Source of the DNA: Syntrophomonadaceae bacterium | Lineage (GTDB): Bacteria > Bacillota > Dethiobacteria > DTU022 | Assembly (NCBI GenBank): GCA_003553895.1 | Contig: PWFM01000106.1 | Span: 1-6,309, forward strand | Direction of reading: 5' to 3' | Length of the DNA: 6,309 nt | Shown: piece by piece, positions 1 to 5,568 of the stretch | How the letters are laid out: the number at the start of each line of letters is the position of its first letter | Numbering within the stretch: the stretch's first letter is position 1 | Notes under the pieces: generated by a model | Seen by the model: the letters and a program-made list of their open reading frames with translations, nothing else | The model's database searches: none | Told to the model about the DNA's origin: nothing | Position numbers and translations under genes: made by a program

Positions 1-35
1 AGCCCGGGAAAATTAGTTAATTCAGGGCCTTCAGG

Positions 36-64
36 TATACATTTCCTGAATTGTCAGGTATAAT
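36..64 (+). promoter_or_regulatory. Candidate sigma-A-type promoter of the IclR regulator gene
   Basis: A perfect -10 box TATAAT lies at 59-64. Seventeen bases upstream, TATACA at 36-41 matches the -35 consensus TTGACA at four of six positions. Transcription would start near 70-72, giving a leader of about 76 bases before the TTG start at 148. The spacer contains a 14-bp palindrome (45-58), so a bound protein would block polymerase. The call rests on pattern only. Confidence 0.5.
45..58. promoter_or_regulatory. Candidate operator: palindrome CCTGA-N4-TCAGG in the iclR promoter
   Basis: CCTGAATTGTCAGG has two perfect 5-bp arms around a 4-base centre and sits in the -35/-10 spacer, abutting the -10 box. 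Further TCAGG copies on the + strand lie at 22-26 and 31-35. AATTCAGG (19-26) is also an exact inverted partner of CCTGAATT (45-52), and TCAGGTATA occurs at both 31-39 and 54-62. IclR-family proteins commonly bind short palindromes and repress their own genes, so autoregulation by the adjacent regulator is the natural reading. That link is inference. Confidence 0.4.
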
Positions 65-98
65 ACAGTTTAGTTTGCAGCTTTACGGATAAGATAGC

Positions 99-118
99 GG
101 GCCCGGTTTGCCGGCTCC
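99..118 (+). other. Small GC-rich hairpin in the iclR mRNA leader
   Basis: CCGG (103-106) pairs with CCGG (111-114) around a TTTG loop. After one C-C mismatch the stem continues with G101-T116, G100-C117 and G99-C118. No T tract follows, so it is not a terminator. It lies about 12 bases before the ribosome binding site at 131-136 and could affect leader folding, or it may be chance in a GC-rich patch. Confidence 0.2.
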
Positions 119-147
119 CCTGTAAAAGCAAAGGAGCGGATGTATAA

Positions 148-945
148 TTGAACCCTTCCGGTAATACCACCAAGTACCCGGTGCAAACCCTGGAAAAAGC
201 GCTTCAAATAATCAACATCCTGAAAGAAGGTCCTTCTGATGGGATCAGGATTAAGGATATCAGCCAAAAACTGGGTATGGGTAAAAGTACGGTGCACCGC
301 ATTTTGAATACACTGGCCGCTTACGGTTATGTAGAACAGGGGTCCGATAACAAAAAATACCGCCTGGGTTGGAAGTTTTTCGAGGTAGGCAGTGTTATTC
401 CCCGCCAGCGCAACCTGACCAACATGGAATTGAAAGTACTCTGGGATCTTTGTGACCGGTATGAGGAAACAGTGAACCTGGGGGTCAGGGTTTATGACAA
501 GGTAGCGATAGTGGCCAAGGCGGATCCACAGAAAGTGCTCTTTAAATCCGGTCCTTACCTGGGCGACCAGGAGCCAGTCCATGCTACCGGTCTGGGGAAG
601 GCCTTGATATCAGAAATGGATGAAGAAGAGCTGGACAAATTATTTGGCGGTAAGTCACTTAAGCAGTATACTATCAATACTATCACCAGCCTGGCCGAGT
701 TGAAAAACCACCTGGAAGAAGTGCGCGAACAGGGTTATGCTCTCGACCAGGAGGAGTTATCAATTGGTTTATCCTGTATCGCCATGCCTGTATACAATTA
801 TACTAATGAAATTATTGCCGCACTCAGTATCAGCGGGCCCTCTTTCCGGATGGATCAGAATAAGATCATGAGCTGCCAGAAAGGGCTTAAAGAAGCTTGC
901 GAACAGTTATCGACTTTTTTTGGTTCCAACAACAGCAAGCAGTAA
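148..945 (+). CDS. IclR-family transcriptional regulator
   Basis: This 265-residue cytoplasmic DNA-binding regulator has the family's usual length and two-domain layout. Residues 11-72 form the winged helix-turn-helix: PVQTLEKALQIINILKE leads in, the recognition helix is around MGKSTVHRILNTL (44-56), and the wing ends at YRLG. The rest is the GAF-like effector-binding domain, with the conserved VHATGLGKAL (144-153) and a GYALDQEE...GLSCIAMPVY block (196-215). The start is TTG at 148, with AAGGAG at 131-136 upstream. An ATG at 140 meets a stop after three codons, and the next in-frame candidate, GTG at 181, lacks a binding site. Known relatives sense small organic acids or aromatic compounds and act as repressors or activators. 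Its position ahead of a transporter and two catabolic enzymes suggests it controls them and probably itself. The effector is unknown. Confidence 0.95.
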   Translation: MNPSGNTTKYPVQTLEKALQIINILKEGPSDGIRIKDISQKLGMGKSTVHRILNTLAAYGYVEQGSDNKKYRLGWKFFEVGSVIPRQRNLTNMELKVLWDLCDRYEETVNLGVRVYDKVAIVAKADPQKVLFKSGPYLGDQEPVHATGLGKALISEMDEEELDKLFGGKSLKQYTINTITSLAELKNHLEEVREQGYALDQEELSIGLSCIAMPVYNYTNEIIAALSISGPSFRMDQNKIMSCQKGLKEACEQLSTFFGSNNSKQ

Positions 946-999
946 TTATAACCAGCCTGGCAATAATAAATCGCCCAATAATTGAAAAAAATATTCATG

Positions 1000-1033
1000 A
1001 AATATAGCCATATAACGGGTGCTATATTTTTTT
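1000..1033 (+). terminator. Rho-independent terminator after the IclR gene
   Basis: AAATATAGC (1000-1008) and GCTATATTT (1021-1029) form a perfect 9-bp stem around a 12-base loop. The right arm runs into seven consecutive T (1027-1033). The stem is AT-rich and so fairly weak, but the shape and position 55 bases after the stop codon fit an intrinsic terminator. It separates the regulator transcript from the downstream operon, which would then need its own promoter. Confidence 0.65.
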
Positions 1034-1060
1034 GTGTCCGTATAGTTCTGTATATAGGAA

Positions 1061-1121
1061 TCGAGTATTTTATTTTGAAATTTTTTTTGAGATCCGGCAG
1101 GAGATCAAAATATTTCCTCGA
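1061..1121. promoter_or_regulatory. Candidate operator: nested inverted repeats upstream of the amidohydrolase operon
   Basis: Two nested symmetries share a centre near 1091-1098. The inner one has 11-base arms TTTTGAGATCC (1085-1095) and GGAGATCAAAA (1100-1110), with 9 of 11 positions complementary around GGCA. The outer one pairs TCGAG (1061-1065) with CTCGA (1117-1121) and TTTTGA (1073-1078) with TCAAAA (1105-1110). TTTTGA also recurs directly at 1085, 12 bases after 1073. It lies between the regulator's terminator and the operon, where an IclR-type operator would be expected. It shares no obvious motif with the palindrome at 45-58, so the same protein may not bind both. The AT-rich background raises the chance of coincidental repeats. 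Confidence 0.35.
1087..1114 (+). promoter_or_regulatory. Weak candidate promoter for the amidohydrolase-TRAP-racemase operon
   Basis: TTGAGA (1087-1092) matches the -35 consensus at five of six positions. AATATT (1109-1114), 16 bases downstream, matches the -10 consensus at four of six. It coincides almost exactly with the inner palindrome (1085-1110). Transcription would start near 1121, giving a leader of about 90 bases. A promoter is expected somewhere between 1034 and 1212 because a terminator precedes this gap, but other AT-rich hexamers here could serve instead. Confidence 0.3.
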
Positions 1122-1212
1122 ATAAGTATGTCTACTAGAAAAAAATAGAAATTTTATATCCACTGTCGATTGTTTAGTCATTAAGCCACTCACGGGAAAG
1201 AGCTGCAGGAAT

Positions 1213-2409
1213 ATGGATCACCTGAAAGAGACGGTAAACTCAATAACTGAAGAAGTTATTAACCTGCGCAGAGATTTTCATGCCAATCCGGAACTGGGTT
1301 TTGAAGAATACCGGACTGCAGAGAAAATTGAAGCCTACCTGCGCGAGCTTGGTATAGAAACTAAAAGAATGGCCAAAACCGGTGTAGTAGGTCTGATAGA
1401 AGGGAAATCAAGCCATCCGGTCTTGATGCTGCGCGCCGACATGGATGCTCTTCCGGTTGATGAAGCAAACAATGATTTGCCCTACTGTTCCGAATGTCCG
1501 GGGGTGATGCACGCCTGCGGACACGATGCCCACATGGCCATGCTGCTTGGCGCGGCAAAGATATTAAATGCGGTGCGGGGTGATCTGGAGGGTAGTGTAA
1601 AGCTGGTTTTTCAACCCAATGAAGAGGTTGCCGGGGCTCTGGCCATGATTGAGGAAGGGGTATTAAACGATCCTCCTGTTGATGCGGCCATGGGACTGCA
1701 TATCTGGTCTCCTCTTGAAACCGGCAAACTCGGAATTTCACCGGGGGCAATAATGGGGGGGCTGGAGATTTTCACTATCACCGTACAGGGCAGGGGCGGT
1801 CACACCGGTTACCCGGAAACGGCTGTTGACCCCATGATCGCCGCCGCCGATATCATTCAAACTGCCCAGCGCATCCAGACCCGTGAAATCAGCCTGCAAA
1901 AGCCGACGGCAATTATGTTTGGCCGCATTTCAGGAGGGACTAAAGCCAATGTTATCCCCGATACGGTTACACTGGAAGGATCCGTCCGCACCCTCTATCC
2001 TGATTACGAACAAGAGAATCCCATGGAGCGTTTAAAGCAGCTGGCTGAAAAAGTTTGTGCTGTGCATGGTTGCAGTTGCACGGTAGATTGGTACAGGGAA
2101 AACATCCCCCTGGTCAATGATCCGGACCTGGTCCGTTTGGCCTCTGCTTGCGCCTGTGAAATCACCGGCAACGAAACCCTGGTTACGGACCTCTCCTGTA
2201 TGCCCAGTGAAGATTTTTCCGAGTTTTCAGCCCGTGTTCCCGGTGTTTTTGTTTTCCTGGGGACGGGAAATAAGAATAAACAGAGCGATTACCCGCACCA
2301 TAATCCACGCTTTAATATCGACGAAGACAGCTTGCCGCTGGGAGTAGAACTTTTAGTTGCATTTACGCTCAGGTTTTTTCAGGAAGGGGAGGTGATCACA
2401 GAAAAATAA
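1213..2409 (+). CDS. M20D-family metal-dependent amidohydrolase (N-acyl amino acid / hippurate hydrolase-like)
   Basis: This 398-residue cytoplasmic metalloenzyme has typical M20D length. The family hydrolyses amide bonds of N-acyl, N-aroyl or auxin-type amino acid conjugates. Family motifs appear in order: RRDFHANPELGFEE (19-32), LRADMDALP (73-81), MHACGHDAHMA (99-109), FQPNEE (133-138), GLH (161-163), GRGGHTGYPE (193-202), SEDFSEF (332-338) and HHNPRF (362-367). By family comparison the metal ligands are C102, H104, E138, H163 and H363, with E137 the catalytic base; all are present. Residues from about 183 to 295 are the lid/dimerisation domain, with H197 as the conserved histidine. Two motifs depart from the commonest form: FQPNEE for FQPAEE, and GGHTGYPE for GGHAAxP. 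The ATG start has only a weak, close AGGA (1207-1210), but the N-terminus aligns with the family. It is probably the first gene of the operon. Substrate unknown. Confidence 0.94.
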   Translation: MDHLKETVNSITEEVINLRRDFHANPELGFEEYRTAEKIEAYLRELGIETKRMAKTGVVGLIEGKSSHPVLMLRADMDALPVDEANNDLPYCSECPGVMHACGHDAHMAMLLGAAKILNAVRGDLEGSVKLVFQPNEEVAGALAMIEEGVLNDPPVDAAMGLHIWSPLETGKLGISPGAIMGGLEIFTITVQGRGGHTGYPETAVDPMIAAADIIQTAQRIQTREISLQKPTAIMFGRISGGTKANVIPDTVTLEGSVRTLYPDYEQENPMERLKQLAEKVCAVHGCSCTVDWYRENIPLVNDPDLVRLASACACEITGNETLVTDLSCMPSEDFSEFSARVPGVFVFLGTGNKNKQSDYPHHNPRFNIDEDSLPLGVELLVAFTLRFFQEGEVITEK

Positions 2410-2472
2410 TAGATTTGACCAGATGGTAAAGAAATGCTGACAACGTTGATTATGTAGTTAACCTTAATTTTT

Positions 2473-2480
2473 GGGGGGAA
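2473..2480 (+). promoter_or_regulatory. G-rich ribosome binding site of dctP
   Basis: GGGGGGAA lies five bases before the ATG at 2486. The 76 bases between the amidohydrolase stop and this start contain no hairpin terminator and no convincing promoter, so dctP is probably cotranscribed with the upstream gene. The unusually G-rich site fits the high expression expected of a binding protein. Confidence 0.5.
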
Positions 2481-2485
2481 TGTAA

Positions 2486-3625
2486 ATGAACAGCAAGAAC
2501 AGTTTATGGTTTATGTTAATCCTGGTAGTAGTGCTTGCTTTTGGGCTGGTAGCGCTTTCAGGATGCGAAGAAGCGCCGGTAGAAGAACCGGTGGAAGAAG
2601 AACCGGATGAAGAAGTGGATGAGGAAGTGGAAGTAGACGAGCCTGTCCTTGATGAGGTCATTGAAGCCAGGTTAGCCTCAGAAGAAATTGAAGGCGACTT
2701 CATGACCGTTTGGGCGGAAAACTTCTCCGATCACATGTATGAGTGGTCTGATGGTATGTACCAGCTTGATGTCTATCCCATGGGAACCCTTGGCGACTTA
2801 CGTGACATAAACGAACTGGCCCAGCTGGGTGTCGTGGAATACGTGTTTTCCGACTTTGCCTGGATCGGGGCCTTTGTCCCTGAAGCACAGGTTTTCGGAT
2901 TGCACTACCTTTGGCCGGAAGAGCGTCCCTGGGAAGTCATGGAGTGGGTAGTCAGGAACGGTGAGACAATGGATATTCTTGAGGAAAGCTACCGCCGTGA
3001 AGGTTTGGTGCCTTTAAGCATTATGTTTGAAGGCTGGCAGTGGATGACTTCGAATGTGCCAATTGAAACTGTTGATGACATGCAGGGCTACGATGTGCGG
3101 ATTATGGCTTCTGATATGCTAAATGAACAGTATCTGGCTCTGGGCGCATCTCCCACGCCGATGGATTACGGGGAAGTATACAGCGGTCTGCAAACCGGCT
3201 TGATTGACGGCCAGGTAAACCCGCTCTTTGCGATCAAGAGTATGGACTTTTACGAGGAGCAGGACTACTTTACCCAGATTTATGCCGAGGTTTTTGTTGG
3301 CATTCCGACTATAAACATGGTTTTCTTTGATTCATTGCCGGAAGAAGTCCAGCAGGAACACCGTGAATGGTGGGCTGATGCAATTCTCCCGGCAGCAGAC
3401 TGGATTAACGAGCGTCATGAAGGGGATCTGGAGGCAATGTTGGAAGCCCGCCCCGTAATTGAAGTAAATGAAATTACCGGTGAGGCACAAGAAGGTTTCA
3501 GGGAAGCAGCAATGCCCTCACACGAAGTTTTCATCGAAGAATATGGCGGACCGAACGCTGAGGCAATTTATAATGCCCTGGTCAGCGATATTGAGCAGGC
3601 GAAAGAAGAGTTAGGAATTGAATAA
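2486..3625 (+). CDS. dctP: TRAP transporter substrate-binding lipoprotein (DctP family)
   Basis: This 379-residue extracytoplasmic solute-binding subunit delivers substrate to the DctQM membrane pair. Residues 1-26 are a lipoprotein signal peptide: lysine near the start, a hydrophobic core, then LSG before C27, the lipidation site. Residues 28-57 form a strongly acidic linker (18 Asp/Glu, otherwise Ala/Pro/Val/Leu), and the binding domain follows. DctP hallmarks include VYPMGTLGDLRDINELAQLG (97-115; known forms read VYPxGxLGxxxE), FVPEAQVFGL (130-139), and GYDVRIMASDMLNEQYLALGA (201-221), in which R205 corresponds to the arginine that grips a substrate carboxylate in characterised DctP proteins. 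The block from MDYGEVYSGLQ (226-236) through TGLIDGQVNP (237-246) is nearly invariant in the family. The ligand is therefore probably a carboxylic acid. The lipid anchor points to a Gram-positive cell, where no periplasm retains a soluble protein. The exact ligand cannot be read. Confidence 0.94.
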   Translation: MNSKNSLWFMLILVVVLAFGLVALSGCEEAPVEEPVEEEPDEEVDEEVEVDEPVLDEVIEARLASEEIEGDFMTVWAENFSDHMYEWSDGMYQLDVYPMGTLGDLRDINELAQLGVVEYVFSDFAWIGAFVPEAQVFGLHYLWPEERPWEVMEWVVRNGETMDILEESYRREGLVPLSIMFEGWQWMTSNVPIETVDDMQGYDVRIMASDMLNEQYLALGASPTPMDYGEVYSGLQTGLIDGQVNPLFAIKSMDFYEEQDYFTQIYAEVFVGIPTINMVFFDSLPEEVQQEHREWWADAILPAADWINERHEGDLEAMLEARPVIEVNEITGEAQEGFREAAMPSHEVFIEEYGGPNAEAIYNALVSDIEQAKEELGIE

Positions 3626-3644
3626 AAGCAGATAAACCGAAAGC

Positions 3645-3682
3645 AAACCCTGCAGCGGTTTTTAATCCGCTGCAGGGTTTTT
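3645..3682 (+). terminator. Strong hairpin between dctP and dctQ (attenuating terminator or mRNA stabiliser)
   Basis: AAACCCTGCAGCGG (3645-3658) and CCGCTGCAGGGTTT (3667-3680) form a perfect 14-bp, GC-rich stem around an 8-base loop TTTTTAAT. The run TTTTT (3678-3682) overlaps the end of the stem, then changes to AAAA. It lies 19 bases after the dctP stop and 18 bases before dctQ. A partial terminator here would yield more dctP than dctQM message, matching the known need for excess binding protein. The hairpin would also protect the dctP 3' end after processing. The short T tract suggests leaky termination. Confidence 0.75.
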
Positions 3683-3700
3683 AAAAGTGAGGTTAATCAT

Positions 3701-4228
3701 ATGGATGCTTTTTTCAAAACTGTCGGTAAGGTTTTAGACTGGTTTGAAGTGGCGATTTTAAGTATTGGGGTTTTTATTCTTGCCGCCCTGCTTATAGCCA
3801 ATGTAATAGCCCGGAATTTCTTCAGAAGCATATATTATGCTGAAGAATTATCTATGATCCTGGTAATTATTATTACCTTCGTGGGTTTAAGTTACGCCGT
3901 CCGCAAGGCCAGGCATATCCGGATGGGGGCAATTTTTGATGCGCTTAACCCCAAAGTGCAAAAAATTGCACTATATGTAATCGCCGGTTACAGTGCTTTT
4001 ATCATGTTTTTTATGTCCTATTATGCCTATCATTATGTGGCGACGGCCAGGATGACCATGCAGGTTACTGCTTCACTGCGGATACCTTACTGGATGATCA
4101 TTGTGATTGTTATTGTGGGATTTTTTATGGCTGGGGTTCAGTATATTCGCACAATTATTAAAAATATTTACGAAGATGAAGTCTGGCTATCACCAGAACA
4201 GCAGAGCGAGTATGAAGCGGAAGGATAA
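3701..4228 (+). CDS. dctQ: TRAP transporter small permease subunit (DctQ family)
   Basis: This 175-residue integral membrane protein is the small subunit of a tripartite ATP-independent transporter and partners the large DctM subunit. Four hydrophobic segments are visible at about 16-37, 50-67, 88-110 and 130-150, matching the four-helix DctQ plan. Family features include ANVIARNFF (33-41), the paired glutamates E48-E49 before helix 2, and the basic RKARHIRMG stretch (68-76) after it. The C-terminal tail from about 156 is hydrophilic and acidic. The ATG start at 3701 has GTGAGGT at 3687-3693, seven bases upstream. The gene lies just behind the hairpin after dctP and 29 bases ahead of dctM, the usual P-Q-M order. 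Small-subunit sequences diverge widely, so the assignment relies on topology and context as well as motifs. Confidence 0.92.
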   Translation: MDAFFKTVGKVLDWFEVAILSIGVFILAALLIANVIARNFFRSIYYAEELSMILVIIITFVGLSYAVRKARHIRMGAIFDALNPKVQKIALYVIAGYSAFIMFFMSYYAYHYVATARMTMQVTASLRIPYWMIIVIVIVGFFMAGVQYIRTIIKNIYEDEVWLSPEQQSEYEAEG

Positions 4229-4240
4229 TAATTAGTATGA

Positions 4241-4250
4241 AAGGTGGTGA
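4241..4250 (+). promoter_or_regulatory. Ribosome binding site that fixes the TTG start of dctM
   Basis: AAGGTGGTGA lies seven bases before the TTG at 4258, the classic Gram-positive spacing. The next in-frame ATG, at 4279, has no comparable site. The sequence also falls inside a six-codon reading frame, ATG at 4237 to TAG at 4255-4257, whose stop directly abuts the TTG. Confidence 0.6.
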
Positions 4251-4257
4251 GAAATAG

Positions 4258-5538
4258 TTGCTATTCTTGGGAGCTAGCATGTTAAGCAAGTTATTACTGG
4301 GTTTTCCTTTTATGGTTGTGATCCTCGGATCATTGATTCTTTATTTTTGGATCTTTATGCCAGATTTCAATATGCATGTTTTAGTGCAGCAAGTAGTTAG
4401 CGGGATAAAGCCACCGGCGCTGGTGGCGGTGCCCATGTTCATCCTGGGAGCGTCGATCATAACCTCCGGGCAGGCGGCGGGCAAGCTGATTAATATGGTT
4501 AAATCATTTGTCGGCCATATTCCCGGCGGTCTTCCGATTACTACCAATGCCAGCTGTACCCTTTTTGGGGCAGTTTCCGGTTCAACCCAGGCCACAGTGG
4601 CAGCAATCGGCGGAACTATGCGTCCCATGTTGTTAGATGCCGGTTATCCCAGTTCCTATACATTGGGGTTAATTATCAATTCCAGCGACATTGCTTTTCT
4701 CATCCCACCCAGTATCGGTTTCATTGTTTACGGGGTGGTTACCGGCACTTCTATCGGAGAGCTTTTTTTGGCCGGGATTGGGCCCGGTATTCTCATATTT
4801 TTGTTGTTTTCTGTTTACAGTTTCTTCTATTCCAAGCTTAAAAATATTGGTCAGCTTCCGAAGGCTAACTGGGAAGAAAGAAAGGCTGCGATTAAAGATG
4901 GCCTTCCTGTTGTTGGTTTTCCGGCCATTATTGTCGGCGGGATCTATGGAGGTATTTTTAGCCCCACTGAGGCGGCAGCTGCAGCTGTGGCCTATGCCCT
5001 TTTTTTAGAGCTGATTGTCTACCGTTCTTTAACAGTTAACAGGTTAGTGGACAGTTTTTTACAGACCGGGGTCATAACCGGGGTGGTTTTTATACTGGTT
5101 GGCGCCGGCCAGGCCCTGTCCTGGCTGCTGAGTTTTTTACGGATCCCGCAGCAGATTCTCGGACCTTTGTTCGGAGCCGATCCATCATATTTAACCGTCA
5201 TCTTGATTATTGTGGTTTCTTATTTCGTGGCCTGCATGTTTGTTGATCCGATTGTTGCTATATATGTGCTTAGCCCGGTATTTGCGCCCTACGTGATTCA
5301 AGCCGGCGTGGATCCGGTGTTGCTCGGGGTTTTAGTTACCCTTCAGGCGGCAATTGGTTCTGCTACTCCTCCATTTGGTTGTGATATTTTTACTGCCCAG
5401 CTCATTTTTAGGCGGCCTTACCTGGAAGTGATCGGACACACACCGCCGTTTATTATAATTTTAATCCTGGTTACTATATTGCTGGTGGCTTTTCCAGACA
5501 TAGCTTTGTTTATACCCGATTCTGCGTTAATAGATTAA
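4258..5538 (+). CDS. dctM: TRAP transporter large permease subunit (DctM family)
   Basis: This 426-residue polytopic membrane protein forms the ion-coupled translocation channel of the TRAP transporter and is of normal family length. It is hydrophobic throughout, with many membrane segments. DctM hallmarks run in order: LGFPFMVV (14-21), VPMFILGASI (58-67), GHIPGGLPI (86-94), the first half-repeat core FGAVSGSTQATVAAIGGTMRP (103-123) ending in AGY (128-130), IPPSIGFIVYGVVTG (149-163), LFLAGIGPG (169-177), GIFSPTEAAAAAVAYAL (232-248), and TPPFG (370-374) in the second half. A hydrophilic loop at about 192-214 joins the two halves. The TTG start is chosen from its ribosome binding site; an ATG eight residues in is the alternative and would still keep the first helix. 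Relatives couple uptake to a sodium or proton gradient. It is followed 30 bases later by the racemase gene with no terminator between, so the two are probably cotranscribed. Confidence 0.96.
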   Translation: MLFLGASMLSKLLLGFPFMVVILGSLILYFWIFMPDFNMHVLVQQVVSGIKPPALVAVPMFILGASIITSGQAAGKLINMVKSFVGHIPGGLPITTNASCTLFGAVSGSTQATVAAIGGTMRPMLLDAGYPSSYTLGLIINSSDIAFLIPPSIGFIVYGVVTGTSIGELFLAGIGPGILIFLLFSVYSFFYSKLKNIGQLPKANWEERKAAIKDGLPVVGFPAIIVGGIYGGIFSPTEAAAAAVAYALFLELIVYRSLTVNRLVDSFLQTGVITGVVFILVGAGQALSWLLSFLRIPQQILGPLFGADPSYLTVILIIVVSYFVACMFVDPIVAIYVLSPVFAPYVIQAGVDPVLLGVLVTLQAAIGSATPPFGCDIFTAQLIFRRPYLEVIGHTPPFIIILILVTILLVAFPDIALFIPDSALID

Positions 5539-5554
5539 TATCAAGCAAGTTTTT

Positions 5555-5562
5555 AAGGAGGT
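5555..5562 (+). promoter_or_regulatory. Consensus ribosome binding site for the racemase TTG start
   Basis: AAGGAGGT is fully complementary to the 16S rRNA 3' end and lies six bases before the TTG at 5569. This fixes the start although the codon is rare. The strong site would offset the weak codon and fits translation as the distal gene of an operon. Confidence 0.65.
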
Positions 5563-5568
5563 CACGTT

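Noticed and set aside
70..582. 170-codon reading frame on the - strand opposite iclR
   Set aside because: It shadows a clear IclR gene, matches no family I recognise, and overlaps the candidate promoter and leader.
951..959. Short palindrome CCAGCCTGG just after the iclR stop
   Set aside because: Four-base arms with a one-base centre cannot form a hairpin, there is no T tract, and a better terminator lies 40 bases downstream.
855..1193. Open reading frame of 112 codons on the - strand across the iclR/amidohydrolase gap
   Set aside because: It overlaps the end of iclR, covers the terminator and an AT-rich gap, has low-complexity composition, and resembles no family.
2436..2451. Sequence resembling a CcpA cre site (TGACAACGTTGATT) ahead of dctP
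   Set aside because: The central AACGTT symmetry is right, but several consensus positions mismatch, including the closing half, so it is no better than chance in a 76-base gap.
2415..2470. TTGACC and CTGACA as -35 boxes of a separate dctP promoter
   Set aside because: No acceptable -10 hexamer lies 16-18 bases downstream of either, and no terminator precedes the gap, so cotranscription is simpler.
2464..2703. Serine/threonine-rich reading frame on the - strand
   Set aside because: It is the complement of the repetitive GAA/GAG codons of the acidic DctP linker; the apparent low-complexity protein is an artefact.
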